A DNA stretch of 64,000 bases from Eublepharis macularius (GCF_028583425.1 NC_072790.1:156792397-156856396), one strand, 5' to 3'. Numbered from the stretch's first letter, positions 1 through 17,102 are shown. The notes: generated from the letters alone by a model not told the origin. Numbers and translations are program-made.

Positions 1-1595
1 TAATTTGTAAGTTCTCTAATAAGAAACCCTTATCTTGTCTGTAGGTAGCCTGGTTTTGCTGAATTCATTGTAATGGGGCATTCTTTTATTTTAAACTGAA
101 ACAACAAAAAATTTGTTTTGAACCTAACATACTTGGAAATCCATCATAAACTGTAAAGGAAAACATCTATTGTTATTAGTTTTTAGTATTGCAGGATTAC
201 TTTTCTACTTCAAGCAGATATATGTCAGTGTACTCCAGGGCAGCCCAATGTTTACACCAACCTACAGTGTACTAGTTTATAACCCGTCACTTCAATGTAT
301 CCCTGCTTCATTTCAGTTTGCCTTTGCAAAAACTAATGGGACGTTCTGCCAAAAAATGTGCAACTTGGATTTTTCAACTCTTTATTTTTTCTGGAGCATT
401 TCTAGAATGTATAAGCAATTTCTTAAAGTTAATTTACAAGATCACATTTTTCTGAATACATGGAGAGTCCTCTGAGTATACAGAGACCCTGCATCGTATG
501 GATTTTACTAGTTTCCTCATCTACTAACAGATGTAGTGCTACTAGTATTAGTATGTGTTTCTAATATCCATCTATTGCTGTCTGGTTTACAGAGCATGGA
601 AGTCAGAAAGAAAAGGTTTTGTCTGTTTGTAGGCTGATGTGGCCAGATTAGCTCAGTCCAAGGCATGCCAGGAGTCTCCTTCCCCTCTCCCCAGCAACTT
701 TTACTCTTGGGTTTCTGTACTGAAAGATGGAATCTCTATAAACATCATTTGTGTAGTATCACTAATCTTTAGGATCAGTATTGTTTGCAGTTTATAAACT
801 GAAGTGGGCAGGTGTAAAAGTAGAAGTTTTCCTGACTCATCATTCCTCCCAAATTATTATTCTTTCTTTTGTAGCACAGAAGAGTAGCTTGTTTTACAGT
901 TAATTATAAACATGCCTGTTTTCTCTGGCTTATGAATGCACTTCACTTAAAATTTTGCTTGTTTTGTGTATTACCTAGGGACGCCTGACATGAAAGGTGT
1001 TTTATAAATGTATGTAGAGGCCAGATGTATTGCCAGATGTTGTACAGAAAAAAGTGCTCTCCAGCTAAACAACTCCTGTTTGTATTTAATTTTTTTTCAC
1101 AGAGGCTTAGAGCCAAACGAGACATGATGCCAGCAGACTAAAGTGCAGAATATGGTAGGCCATCAAACCCCTACAAAGTGGCAGGGAAAGGGGGGGGCAA
1201 TTTAAACTGCCACACAATTTAAATTGCTGCAAGGGTAGACAGGAGAGGATCTGAATTGTTTCTTATATGTGTTTTCTTCCATATGAAGCAATATAACCAG
1301 AAGTAACACCCTACCAGGATTATTAAGAAGTTTTTTTAAAAACACTTCATAGAGAAAAGTGCAGGTGGGGGAAGTTTCAATCCTCCACCCTGGTCGTGCA
1401 CCCATCCTTTGTTTATGGCTACTTCGTTCTGTTGTACCATGAAGCTACATGGAAGAATTTTGTTCAGTCACTTGTCCATTTTTCTTCCAGAATGTGTAAT
1501 TGCCAAAGGCAGCAGCGCCCTTTCAGTTTCTAAAATGGAATTTGATGAAACAGTATAAAGTCACCAGTTGAAGACTTTCAAATATTAAGTTCCCA
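1..1595. other. AT-rich intergenic stretch, no gene recognised
   Basis: Only short, composition-driven reading frames occur on either strand, with no recognisable protein family. No young transposon, hairpin or tandem array was found. It lies several kilobases upstream of the ZBTB18 CpG island. Confidence 0.5.
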
Positions 1596-1599
1596 AATT

Positions 1600-1790
1600 G
1601 CACACACGAAGCCTTTTTGTCTATCAAGCTCAGTATGACCAGCTTGGCTGGCAGTGGCTCTCTGGGGTCTCAGATTTTTCCTATCACCTACTCTCTAAAG
1701 GAAGAAGCCAAATATTAAACCTGGAATCATCTGCATGCAAACCATGTGCTCTGCCACTGAGACACCATTTCCCCCACTGCAGCTTCTCAT
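1600..1790 (-). mobile_element. tRNA-derived SINE (old copy)
   Basis: Read on the minus strand, the right-hand part resembles a tRNA gene: an A-box-like stretch with CTCAGTGGCAGAGC and, about 30 bases on, a B-box-like CCAGGTTTAAT. A body of the kind seen in abundant lizard tRNA-SINEs follows. The promoter boxes are eroded, so it is an inactive fossil. The family name is not certain from sequence alone. Confidence 0.5.
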
Positions 1791-1954
1791 TAGAAGATGG
1801 TACTTCTCTCCTTGTATATCTGATGCATTTTTTTTAAAGTACAGATATAACTAAAATCCTTATAATAAAGTACGTAACGGCTGGATTCAGATAGGAATCC
1901 TGAGTCCAAGGATTTCAGTGATGGGTAGGGAAAATAACTACAGTCCATTTTTAA

Positions 1955-2075
1955 AAAACTTTTTGTTTACGTTATTTATAGTCAGCCTCTCTCACTGAGA
2001 CTCAAGGCAGATTACATAACTAAACACAAATATTGGGTGGGATAGTCAATAAACAATACAGTACATACTCTGAGC
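1955..2075 (-). mobile_element. L2-like LINE 3' tail fragment
   Basis: A T-rich stretch is followed by a block reading ctcaaggcagattacata. Older L2-type 3' ends elsewhere in this window carry the same kind of block on the minus strand (for example near 46165). Only the terminal part is preserved and no coding sequence remains. Confidence 0.3.
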
Positions 2076-2689
2076 TGCCATCCATTCCTGATCCCTTTCC
2101 AGTTTGGGGCCCAGTGCTGTCCTCTGTTAACTCCTTGTCAACTCTTAGAAGTTGACTATATTATTGGTGCTGCATTCTTCCCACCACTGCCATAAAAAAC
2201 TATATTCTGTACCCATATACAGAGTGCTTTAAATGGTGATATGGGAAGGATGACAGCAGTGGCAACAGACTAAAGTGCAGCTGTCCCTTTCTTCTTCCCC
2301 AGAATCCCTGAGGCTTTACTGCGCTGCCCAGCTCACTAAGGAATTTATAAAGCTGATTTGGAAAGAAGTAAACTTGATTAAAAAGTTACAATTTTATATG
2401 CTCCTGTGTTTCCGCTTTATTGTGACTGTAAATGAAACCATGCATCAATAGGATCTAAGAATATACCACTACATGTAACACTATCGCTAATATAGACAAC
2501 ATAAGAAATTTCTTTTAATTAATATCTTACCAGTGTATTGCTGTGACTTGGCTAGTAAGCATTTTTAGTTAATGATCCTACTACTCTGAATACAGAAAAA
2601 CAGAATAGCTGTTCAGTCTAAAGTGAAGGGAATGACATCTTATGTTTTATATAATTCTTATTTATAAATATTTATGAAAACATTTCTTT

Positions 2690-3015
2690 ACCTTTCTTAT
2701 TGCAGCTCAAGGCAACTTAAAATTCAGTCCATTAAAACCATGAACATAAAACACTCACATATTTGTTGCTCAAGTTCCAATAAATTCCCTTGCAAACAGC
2801 ACTTTTACTACCTCAGGAAGACTGACCCATGAAGTGGGACCGATTTCTGAAAAGGAATGGGGATTAGTAGATGCCAGGCAAACAATCCTAGGTGGGAGGG
2901 ACATCTGGAAAATAATGTCCTGCAAACTGGAATTGGCACATGGGAACATATGGATAGAGAGACAGTGCTTCAGATATGTGGGTCTGAAGCTGTGAAGCTA
3001 TGCTACTCCTTTTTA
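2690..3015 (-). mobile_element. Ancient L2 LINE remnant
   Basis: The left edge has the L2-type tail block (ctcaaggcaacttaaaa). The region 2940-3000 aligns by eye with the minus-strand 3' coding part of the better-preserved L2 copies at 24.8 and 41.9 kb (the GGGAAGAGAGGGTCCTTCAGG-like segment). It has drifted strongly and has no open frame. Confidence 0.35.
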
Positions 3016-5149
3016 TAAGTGTTCAGTTCTGCCCTTTGTCAGAAAATATCTCCTTCTTTCCCCCCTTAGGTTTTGTATTTAAAGCCAAGTCTAAGTTGGG
3101 CAAATTTGTGTAATTACATGATTTCAAAAGATTGCCTTCTGATATCAATTTACCTATGTATCAGAATTTATAGGGCTGATCCTTAATAATTACCTCATCA
3201 ATGTTAGGAAGCTATATGGTACAGACCAAGGAATGAGATGTGATTGGGTGATATACAATGCTAGTAATTTCACACATTGTACAGGGAAAAAAGATTACAG
3301 GTTATCCAATAAAATGTTTGCTATACTAACTCAGACAATGGTTATTTACTAAATACTGACACGTGCAGTCCAAATTAATAATTGAAATTACCTTAGTGCT
3401 GTGTCCCTTCCATAGAGTTCTGTTGATGTTGGAAGATTCCTGGATCATGCCAGTGATCCTTTTACGGCAATTCCTTCCTGTACCACCCTTACTCCATCAG
3501 TGTGCTATTCCTGGAGCAGTATTTCCAAAACCTTTAACTCAAGGTAAGTTGATACGTTCAGTATACACGATTCCCTTCCTGTAGTTGTTATACCTTACAT
3601 GCTACATACCTGCTGCAATCCTAAGAACACTTTCCTGGGAATATGTCCCATGAATAAAATGGGACTTAATTCCAAGTAGACGTTCTCTGGATTGTTCCCA
3701 CAGGCTTCTGGCTTAATCATCCCCTGTAGGCCGGGACATGTGGGTGCTTTCCCTCCTTTTGTTTAGTATATTAAAGTTGTGCTGTAATACTTGTTTTCTG
3801 TCTCTTGGTGCTAGTTTAGTGGAGTTTGCTTCGACATATTTTATTGTAAACAACACTGAAGTGACACCTAGTGATAACAAAGTAGTATTAGCTCTCCTAA
3901 GACTAAACAGATAGCCAATAAACAAAGAGAAGCCTTGAAAGAGACAGAAAAAAGACTAGTCACCTACTGTTACAATGTGTTCTGGTACTTCAGTATAAAA
4001 ATAAAGTGGTTTTGCACTCCAACTTCAATGAAAAATATATACAATTTTAATTGCAGAGATGTTGAGGCTTAGAGTGACCCCACTTTGTGTCTACAGGGAC
4101 TCATAAACTATCGCTGTTTTCCATTTTTAGTGTTCCCCTCCCCCATATCTAAGCTTGAAAGTAACCTTTTCTCCATGTGTTATCTGTGGCAGGGAACAAC
4201 ACATCTCTTTGGTTTTGTGGGTTTGGCTGAACTTTCTGTAAACAAAACAAGCAACCAGAACCAAAGAACGAAAGGCTCAACTATGTAATAGGATTTTTAG
4301 AAAACAGAGTACTATACTTGTGGTAGGACATGCATTTCTGTCACGTGCATTTTAAAACAAAGAAAATACAGAGAAGAGGAACAAGTCCAGGTGGGTATTT
4401 GACAATATATGGTGATGCTATAAAACTCCCAAGGGATCTTACCTCAGGATCTAGAACTCAGTTCTAGCCCTGACCTGAAGTAAAACCATAATCCATTGTA
4501 TTGCGCTGTCCCTAATCCATTTTTTTTGGCAGCCCACTAAGCAGCAGTCACTGCTTAATTGCTAAAATGACAATACAATGCCTTTTATAGAGAAACCCCT
4601 TCTACTAACCCCGTGTGTTGGGGTCTGGTAGTGATTTCTTAGCAGAGGATTAGTAAGAGACTGAAGGTGAAATTTGTCATTAGTTTCTGAAAGGGCTTAA
4701 GAATTCTTAAGCAGGACAATATTTAGCAGATGCAGTTTTGTCCCCTCCACTGCTACACTACGATGGGAAAAACCGCACCAGTACAATTTTTCAGAAAAAA
4801 ATAGGCAAATAAAGCCGAGAGAAAATTAGAAAGAACTACCCGGATTCTTTTCAAAAATCGTAAAAGGAAGCAGTTGTTTACCTTATCCACAGAGAATATG
4901 ACAAGAAGCCATCGGATAGGGAAAAGGTAAAGAGCAGTTACAGGGTAACTTTCATGCTAAAGAACTTGTCAGAATAATTGCCCGAGAGGAATTATCGTGT
5001 TTTTTCCCCTGTAGCCGTTTGTGCACACATCTAATTGAGAGGTACAAGGAGGTGACTAGCAAGTCTTCAATCCCAACCAAACTGTTAAGCAGGCCTCGTC
5101 TTATCCGTCACCTGGCGTTTTCCCTATCCCCCCGACCATTAATCCCCAC
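3016..5149. other. Upstream flank of ZBTB18, no gene recognised
   Basis: There is no convincing coding region and no clear transposon. GC content rises toward 5.1 kb as the CpG island is approached. Upstream regulatory DNA could be present, but nothing specific can be named from the sequence. Confidence 0.4.
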
Positions 5150-6450
5150 CATGCACTGCGCCCAGAGAGAATAAGCAGCAACGGCGGTACCCGCTCGACT
5201 CACTCCGTTTCTCCTCCGGAGCAGACTGCAGCAAGCAAGAGGACTAACCCGGGACTACAACGCCCCGCCCTCCTCCGAACCCATCAACACGCCGGGTGCC
5301 TGGCCCGAGGAGCGCTAGCCCCACCCCCGCCCGTGATTAGCCAGAGCCCGGAGAGTTCTTCGCTTCCTTCCCTTATCATTGGGCGGGCCTTGCGTGTCTG
5401 TCAGTGGGGCTCTTCCCCTCTGATTGGAGGAGGCCGTGCGATGGGCTGGCCGTGCTGTCAGTCAGGGAACCGGCCGGAGAGGAGCGGGGAGGGTGGGAGG
5501 AAAGGAGGGAGGGGAGCGGAGGAAACATCTGGCTGCCGCAGCCCGGGCCCGTCTGTGCCGCCGCCGCCGCCGTGCGTGCTCCTGCGCTGCGTGCGCCTGC
5601 CTCCCCGCCCCCTCCTGCTCTGCCGGCCCGGGCTACTCTGGGGCGCTGCCATGGGGGGCCGCTGAGGCGGCGCGGGGGGCCGCCTTGCTCCCGCCCTCGG
5701 TGCCCCCTTGGCAGTCCCTCACTCACTCGCTGCCTCCGGGGCGGGGAGAGAGCGGGACGCCGGCAGGGGGCACTGGGAGCCCGGAGCGGCGGAGGGGCAG
5801 TGGTGGCGGCCGGCGCGGGGAGGAGCGCGGCTGGGACGTGGGGGCCGCTCCAGAGTGTGAGTCCCGACCCTGCCCCTGATGGGACGCTCGGGCAAGGGTG
5901 GGGGCGGTCGGGGGGAGGGGAGCAGCAGGTAGTTGGGGGAGGGGCGGGTGGCCAACCGCAGCTGTTGGGCAGCCGGTGGGGGAGGGCGGGGGGCTTCCTG
6001 TGGGGTGCGCAGAGAAGCAGGCTGTGCATGGAAGGTGGTCCAACGCAGGGGGCAGGGAGGAGGGATGAACAGGTACGAGAGGTCTGAGCGGTTGAGAGGA
6101 GCGGGCCGGGGACGGGCGGCGGTGACATCTGCTTCTGGAAGCGACTTCCACCAGGAAGCAAAACTCTGTAGGGTGGGAGAGCGTGTCGGGGCAGGGAGAG
6201 GGGGTCGGGCGGGAGAGAAGTCTGTTCTGGCCCGTGAGGGATGGAGGGGGGGGGAGGTGTGTGAGTCGTTTTCCTCGGGAAGGGGCTATAGAGCAACAGG
6301 GAGAGGGAAAGCACAGAGCAGGTTGCTGTAAACATGGAATGGTGGAGAATCACCTTATGAGTTTGCAGGAAGGAGAAAGAGGAGTTTTTGCTGGGGCGGG
6401 GGGGCTAGGCTGAGCTCAGGAGCAGAGACGTGGGAATGGAGAAGGGAATC
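5150..6450 (+). promoter_or_regulatory. ZBTB18: CpG island, putative ZBTB18 promoter and 5' noncoding exon
   Basis: This 1.3 kb block is extremely GC- and CpG-rich compared with the AT-rich DNA around it, and contains many GC-box-like GGGCGG elements. It lies upstream of and on the same strand as ZBTB18, as expected for a CpG-island promoter of a developmental regulator. A plausible splice donor (AGAGT|GTGAGT) is at 5857, which could end a noncoding first exon. Long open frames on both strands here reflect composition (P/R/G/S-rich) and are not treated as genes. The transcription start cannot be placed without RNA data. Confidence 0.7.
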
Positions 6451-7789
6451 CTTTGTGTGGGGATGCGAGGAGTAATGCAGCTGTGGATACAAGGGGGTGA
6501 AAGATGAAAAGGGTAAGAAGAGAGCTAACTTCCTAGCCGGGTTCTTGTGTTCAACTCTTCTGGTTACTTTTTTTTTTTGAAGTTGCTTTGGCTGCCGTGA
6601 TCTGGTTGGTGTCTGTATTTGGCTACTTCCTCCTTTCGTGTCTGTCCTGTCCCCCCACCCCACTCCATTTGACTTGCTGTGATCTTTGTACACTTTACAA
6701 AATGTCAGAGGGGTCGATTAAGTTATAGTTGGCTTAATCTTCAATTTAGTGTGTCTCCAAGAACAGTGAAAGGGAAAATGTGTTAATCTGCCATAATGTA
6801 TGCATCTCCTATTCACTCACGTTTTTTTTAAACAAAACGTTTCCATTCTTTTATAACGGTGGCAACAGGCTTGGATTACTTGGTAGATACTGCAGTAAAG
6901 TGGGGATGCATAGTTATGAGTAAACATTATTGACGTCTTGGTTCACTGGGCATCAAGCTCACTAATAAAATTTTAAAAAATCAAACTAGTGACTTCTTCA
7001 TTCTTTTGATTTAGGAGACCTCATTTAATTTTAGCATATATTCCCATTCGTTACTCAAGATTCTTCCCCATCTTATGAAAGGAGGCCATAACATTCTTCC
7101 ATCTGCCTTTCTAAAACAATTTTTTTTATATATCTGCACAGTAAAAGCAGTAATAGCTTAGTGTCAATATAGGTTGCAGTTCTGATTCCTCTGAAATTAA
7201 AAATAACATACTTGGTGTCTTTAAGATTTAATACAACAAAAATATCAGGTTTTATCTGATCAATCCATATTTGAAGATCATTATCAGTTGGCAAAGAAGG
7301 GAAGTAGGGTGAGAGACATGTTTAATTGCTTACTCTGGGCAGTCCAAAACGTCAGTGTGATTTGAGTTTGCACTACCAACTTTTTATATTGTTCGAAAGC
7401 ACTAAGCCTCATCACTTCATACAAATTCCTAATGCTCTGGGAAAATGCAATTGCATTAATATTTGTATAGTTAAAAAACTGTAAATCTGTAGAAATGGTA
7501 ATTGTACACTAGTTAAACTTGCTAGTTTTAAGAGTACTTCTGTCTAACCTGTCAGTTCAAGACAAATGGATTAGTGTGGCTTCAGTAAGTTTTCAATGTA
7601 TAAAAAACTCAGCAAAGTTATGACAGAAGGGTTGCTATACTGTACATGCAATGGAGCCCCATATGTTTAAGGGTATGTTGAGGGGGGGTTGCTTTTCTCT
7701 GTTAGAAAGTTTTGAAAAAAAGAGACTTTGAAGTATTTTGTTTATACTAACAGACAAGAAAAGTTCTCTTAAGAAAAAGCTGGTGGCAG
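6451..7789. other. Intron or upstream noncoding DNA of ZBTB18
   Basis: AT-rich DNA between the CpG island and the small coding exon. No coding signal and no young repeat are visible. It is likely intronic for transcripts that start in the CpG island. Confidence 0.4.
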
Positions 7790-8075
7790 GAGTGTAGAGG
7801 AGTAGCATATGGCATTAAAAGGAGCACAGCTGGAGGTAGCATTTCCATCTGAACATGATGTCAGAGCAGCTGACAGCCTGCCATCCCTCAGCCTTTTATT
7901 CTAACACACAGACAGGGAGTTAGTGTGTGTGCAGATCTGTGTGTAGGGAAGGTATCTCATTCCTCCCTAACATCATCTCCACTTTGCATCTGTCTCTTTC
8001 TTAGTCTGCTTTTTACCCACTGAACTAACAGACCTGGAGCCAGCAAGACTTGGACAAAAGGACTTAATCAGGTTT
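7790..8075 (+). promoter_or_regulatory. ZBTB18: Candidate alternative promoter/5' UTR of ZBTB18 with E-boxes
   Basis: Directly upstream of the small coding exon lies a compact cluster of E-boxes: CATATG near 7807, CAGCTG near 7829, CATCTG near 7848 and CAGCTG near 7868. An AT-rich TTAAAAGG stands near 7815. Either an alternative first exon with its own promoter or the 5' UTR of an internal exon would fit. Regulation by bHLH factors is an inference from the E-boxes only. Confidence 0.35.
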
Positions 8076-8088
8076 ATGTGTACTAAAG
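8076..8088 (+). CDS. ZBTB18: ZBTB18 small 5' coding exon (long-isoform N-terminus)
   Basis: ATG TGT ACT AAA G is followed directly by the splice donor GTAGGA (GT at 8089). Joined to the exon that starts at 9813 after TTTTTCTCCTAG, it reads M-C-T-K-G-Y-E-D-S and then the Met at 9827, in frame with the main ORF. The long isoform of mammalian ZBTB18 has nine extra N-terminal residues, recalled as MCPKGYEDS, so this is a near-exact match with one substitution. The total would be 531 residues. An ORF scan cannot see so short an exon; the phase, the donor/acceptor pair and the residue match are the evidence. Confidence 0.85.
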
Positions 8089-11395
<3,307 letters not shown>

Positions 11396-13325
11396 AATTT
11401 TTATATATATAATATTATATATATATATATATATAAATCTATATAGTTGTGGTACAGTCTAAAAGCAGTCTTGTTTCCTTGAGCTGAAAGTTTGGCCATT
11501 AGCTTGTTTTTTGCACTTTAAGGCGGCATGAACATTTCACTACTTTAGTGCTCTAGTGGTATGAACTATAGAAATGAGACTGTCAAAAATTTCCCCTTGT
11601 TTCTCCATCAAGTAAGTACTTCTTTTAAATTAAACTGCAAATGAACAAGTGTGGTTATTAGGTTCTGTTTAACCTTACTTGTAACACTGCATCATTTCAA
11701 ACTCAAATTAGAAGTCAAATCTCCAGTGTGTTTCCAAATTGTTTACATTTTAAAAACTGCATGCATCTTTTCTGACTGTAGGAAACCTGAATGCTTTTAG
11801 ACCCAAATGGTAAATTTCTGAAATGCTGGAGTATCTATTTTTAAATAAGCAGCTGAGATATTATTCTAACTTGTGTATTACAACAGTTCCCAATTTTAAA
11901 AAAACACACACAGAGATTTTCAAAAATACACTGGAATTGCTTGGACTGTGTGAAGGTGTGCTTGGAATGAAAAAGAATGTTGCAGCTTCAGCAGATGCAA
12001 ACTGTGCATTTAAAATGTGAATTACTGTTGTATACTGTAATTGATTAAATGGGCTGGGGGGTGTCAAAGAAATGAACAAGTTGTGTTAATGCTCTCAGTT
12101 GAGTCTTGAAAAGTAAATATTAACGCTATGGAAATGCATGCGTTTCAGTATATTTTTGTCTTTGTTTGCATTGTATAACTTTAATGAGTGAGTTTTAAAA
12201 CTTATTTAATTTTTGTAGGAAAAAACACCACTGGAAAAACTGGTGTTATGAAGAACATAAATGCACTGTCTTTTATTTTATATAATTTAAGTTAATTGCC
12301 CACTGTCTTTTAAGTTGAAAAAAAGCTACATGTTGATTTAGCTATGTAAAGGAAGATAGTAATGTTTACAAACAGGCTTAGAGATTTGCATGTGCAGTGT
12401 ACATTTATCAAAAAAATCTGATTGCACAAAACCCATGCCAACTCCAACTTTAGGTGCATACATTATCCATATGAGCATTTTTAGAATTCCTGCTGCACAA
12501 ATTAACAATAGGTCATTCATTTTTTTGCCCCTTGAAAAGATTCTTTAGAGTGAAAAAGCCCCAGGCTGAAAGGACTAGAAAACCTTGATTGACATGGGGT
12601 GGAATAGGGTGGAGTGCAGGAATGGTGGGAGAAAAGTTAGGAGATGGTTTGTGACCTGTGTATCCAAGCAGCAAAGACTGCAGCCTGACGTGTGGTTCTA
12701 ATGATCAACACATAGGGTGAAAGCATTTTGCACAGTGTTTGTTTTCCTGTCTTGCACTTACAAATAAGGTCTATGGGAGTAGCATGGAAAATTGTTTTTT
12801 TTCTTTCCGCTTTTGTTTCAAATTTGATCGCCTTAACTACTGTAAACATAGCCTATTTTTGTGCTTAAGAAACTGAATGGAAAACTCCATTGTGTATTGC
12901 TGGACTGTTTTGGAAATATTTTGGTCAAATGTATGTTAATTTGGCTGTAATGGAATTTAAAACAAAAAAGCTGTGAAAATGGCCTTGGAGCATTATTTTT
13001 AGTTACTTGAATAGCTTATAGGTTTTAAAATACATTCTTTTTATTAATTTAGAAAAGACAATCAATGTCTGAGGAAAATGGACTACTTTGGAATTTTTTT
13101 GTGGTTGTGAGTGATTGTTTTGGGTTTTTTCTTTTGCATTTTAGTTTCACATTATGCTTTGGTTCTAAAAATTAGACTGACATCTAGCTTTGACAATCAT
13201 AGTATGTTTTATTTTCCTGAGAGGGAGGGGAATAACTTATAATGCTGTTTAGTTTTGTACTATTGGTGTGTTGGTGAATTTTTAACTGTGTGCTAACTGC
13301 AATAAATTATACATACTGAGAACTC
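11396..13325 (+). other. ZBTB18: ZBTB18 3' untranslated region
   Basis: The stop codon at 11393-11395 is followed by about 1.9 kb of AT-rich DNA with no coding potential, opening with an (AT)n run at 11401-11440. The region ends at a canonical poly(A) signal. It is free of transposons, as expected for a conserved 3' UTR. Confidence 0.7.
13301..13306 (+). terminator. ZBTB18: Poly(A) signal AATAAA of ZBTB18
   Basis: AATAAA in the context GCAATAAATTATACA, about 1.9 kb after the stop codon, the right distance for the ZBTB18 3' UTR. A T/G-rich stretch (gttgtcttttcccc) follows about 30 bases on and could serve as the downstream element. Earlier minor sites may also be used. Confidence 0.6.
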
Positions 13326-16300
13326 AATTAGTTGTCTTTTCCCCTTTTTAATCACTGAAAGAATAATTTAAATCATATGCATCTGTTCTCCTTTTGTCCA
13401 GAGCAGTCTTGTCAACCAGACTGGAATGGTCTTACTATCTAAAAGATTTGGTGTGTAGCTTTCTGTTGTCATTCTGCAGTGAAAAAAGTTACTATGATAT
13501 TCCCAAAGTTTAAAAACACTGTTCAAAGCTATATGAAGACTAATATTCTATATTCTAAATAGATTTGTCAAAGCTGATTCATTTTAATTGAAAAAAAATG
13601 GAGGGTCACTTAATTTGAAAAATGGTTGGATAATAACTAGCACCCATTATTCAAATGGTTTGATAATTACTACCCAGTAGTATTGTTCTCAGAAATAGCC
13701 TAAAACTCTCTTCATTATGTAGTACAGAATGTGCCCTTTATTACATGATAAATTGGAGGTGTGATCCTAATCAATGTCAAAGAACTTTAGGAGCTTGGGC
13801 TGTGGTGCTCACACAATATCAAAAGTTTCTAATAAACTGAAGAGAAACTTCATTGCTATTTGGACCAGTACAATTTTCATAACGCTAAGCGCATTTCATC
13901 ATTTAGTGCCACAGTTTTATGGTGTGGTATCAATATTTGTTAAGAGAACTGAATTTTTAGAAACATAACAATTTCTTCGAATTTCATTTCAACTATATCA
14001 GAGTTAGTATATTCTTAATTCCATTACTGTGAATTTTACAATTGCTAAGGACAAATAAAACACAAGTTACCATTCTGAAAACAATACGTAATGAACTTTT
14101 TAAAAGATTTCTTTCTTTGGAATGAAAAAAAAAACGCTTTCTAAATTACTTTTAAAGTGAACTGCTAGGGGACTCAGAAACAAACATCTCTGGAAGAACT
14201 GAGTTAAGTAGTGAGCATGAAATTAGAAATAGTAATGTGATATTTAACCATTCTAGCTCTTCTTCTAACCAATGTTCTTAAAGTCTGTAACAGGCTCCAG
14301 TTAAAACAAGTATCAAGCTCTGCAGTATTTTATTTAATGGATAGAGGGCATAATGCGTGCTTGCAACTGTTACCTTTCTAAGAGCTTGTTTCCATATAAA
14401 GATTCCCCCCCCCCCCCCCCGTGAGTATATGCTGTACCTTACATCTGAAATGTCTGTGACTATAGATTATAATAGCAAAACAGTTACAGGGTGTAGAAGT
14501 AGTAGTAAAATACTGCAGTATGCACAGAAACCAAATTTTTCATTTTTGGGATTGAAGGTCAACTGGACAAGTGTTTTGAGCACCAGCTGAAAATGGCACG
14601 GAACTGTACAACGTTCTAAACCTAAAAAGTCAGAATATATTATGTTATTACTTTTGAAACTAGTTTTGGTCTTAAATGTGGAAGAATATTAACGTCTCCA
14701 TTAAAAGTTTTGGTTCTTGCATGCATCATGCACTTTTAAAGCAACAAGTGCAATTATTATGCTGGTAATTATTAAAGTGTATAATATATTTAATGTGGAA
14801 GGAACTAGCTCACTCATCTCTCATGTGTGCACAGGCACACATGCCACATTGGGTATTGTACTTGCTGCATAATGCATACAAGAATGAGGCTTGGTCTTTT
14901 TATAGTGACACATGCATGAGGAGGAGGGGGGAAAGAGGGTCAAGAACAGACTTTATAGCCTTGCTAAACAATTATGCAAGAATTTCATTTTGAAAAGTGT
15001 GTATTACACTGTTGAAAATAAAACATGCTATTTGCTTTGCTGTTTGCTCTTTCTAGCAGCTGCATTTGTTCACCTGTTCAGGAAATATGCTGAGGTTCAC
15101 TTTTCCTGCTGAATTAAAATATTTGCCTTGCTGCTAAAACAATATTAGAAAAATAGTGACTTAACCAAAGTTATGAGCTTTAGAATATGATCATGAGCAT
15201 TTTGTGCCTTTTCAGTGTCCTCAGATCTACTTTTGTAGGTCTTTGGGGAAGCTGGTATAAATTCCACTATAAAATTCTGTTTGGAATGTATTTTCTTATA
15301 CGCTTCAGATGCTCCTTTATGGTGCAATATTGCCACCATTCAGAAGATACTTTTTTCCTGAACAATATGAGCCTACTGCTTAAAATTTAAACAGAACGAT
15401 TTTTAAGTGTTTCAAATAAGAATTTTCAAATTAGTCCAACTATCAGTGTTAATGCATATTGTTCCAGTACTGAAACATGCTAGCTCTATCTATCCTGATC
15501 CATGTAGAGTTTTATTATTGCTACAGCTCCAGTTACTGGTTTGTATTAAAAATGTTCATAGAACTGCCACTTTCAAAATGCTTCTTTTACTATTGAGATG
15601 GTAAAGGTGACAGGTTATTATTTTTTAAGATTATAAAAGGGAAATAGAGTTACAGCTATATTTTAATTTTCATGTTTCAACCACCATTTGACATTTTGGA
15701 TCGAATGCTAGCATTTGGATAATTCAGCAAACCAAAGTTATCATTTTGCTCTTACAAACCAAAACTGCTTCTAAAAACCACATATTAAAAGATGGGAAAG
15801 ACTGTCTTCTGTCACTACAGTACAACTGCTATTAAAAAAAAAAGCTTCATGTTTCAAGTCAGGAGGAGTTAGAAACTCATTCCAGTATGATTAAATCCAA
15901 CTAAACCTGTTAAATGGCCTCACTGAAGGAAGATGGTTTTTTAAAGATTATCAATCTTTTATCAAAGTTTGAAAAAGGCACTGCTTTTCACTGTGTTAAT
16001 ATTTTCAACGCTAAAAGTACTGCATCTGTTGAGTGATACCTCAGTTAAAAAAATAGGCTTTGCTTTTCATAGCTAATAAGACAAAAAGTTGAGGCTTATT
16101 AGTCCAGTAGAGATTTTTCAGTGCTAATAAATACAAAATTAGAGGACTTCTTTTTTATTTCAACCACACTTAGACAACTTTTAAATTAGTAAAATAGAAC
16201 TTTAATTATATACAGATTAATTCAAATTCTGTAGTATCCATTTTGTTTTATGATTTGTGACACATCCTTTTTACATCTGTAGTATTTAAAACGTTACTTA

Positions 16301-17102
16301 GATTTGTAAGTTGTCTCTGAAGTGATAATGGTAAGTATCCAATATAATATCCATGCATCTTTTCTGTCCTGCTTCACTTTTCTGTTCAGTTGAATTTCAT
16401 TTTTGAAGTTCTTAAATATTTTATAATTTTGGGGGATTACATAAAAACTGGACCTGGTATCAATTTCTTAATTTTTGCCAAATGGAAAAGAGTATTTTTT
16501 TAAAATTCTGTTTCTGTATTTTTCAGACCTATACTGGACAGTGTTATACAGGTGGAGGTGAGGAGTAGGAAGAGATTCAAGCATATACTTTGTATCACAT
16601 CACAAAAAATTTATAACCATTTCTAGAATGCCCGTGGCAGGCAGATTGCTATGAATTCCTGTAGTGGTTGCTTTGACGTTCAGATTGTTTCTGGAGTCAA
16701 TCTGTTCTATAAGAAGGATTTTTAAAATTATATGTATAGTATCTGGATTAACACAGGACATCTTTAATCTTTACAGTCTAGTGCATGGAATCCATCCTTA
16801 AATTAGCAAGGCATTTATACTGAGTAAATTACATGTACATTGTGACTTCAGGGAATCTGTTCCAAGATGAAAGAACAGGCAGAATTGCAATATAACTATG
16901 TTGATAATGCAAGTCATACAACTTAAAAATTGGAAAATAAAATGTAACAGAAAGCAAAGAATTTATGGGGGGGGGGGCTAAATCTCTCCTCTGGATTTCA
17001 AAACATGTTCCTGAATACAATGAGAATTTAATATTAAACATGTTTAACACCATAATGCTTCCTATATATAAATAATCTCTGACCAAAAAATTAAGTATGT
17101 TT
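13326..17102. other. AT-rich downstream flank, no gene recognised
   Basis: No coding signal was found. There are homopolymer runs (C-run at about 14404-14420, G-run at about 16968-16977). No transposon of recognisable age is visible. Conserved noncoding elements near a developmental regulator are possible, but alignment would be needed to see them. Confidence 0.4.

Noticed and set aside
5376..6353. 325-residue minus-strand frame and several plus-strand frames in the CpG island
   Set aside because: Pro/Ser/Arg/Gly-rich sequence with no domain, overlapping frames on both strands, and no codon signal. GC-rich DNA has few stop codons by chance.
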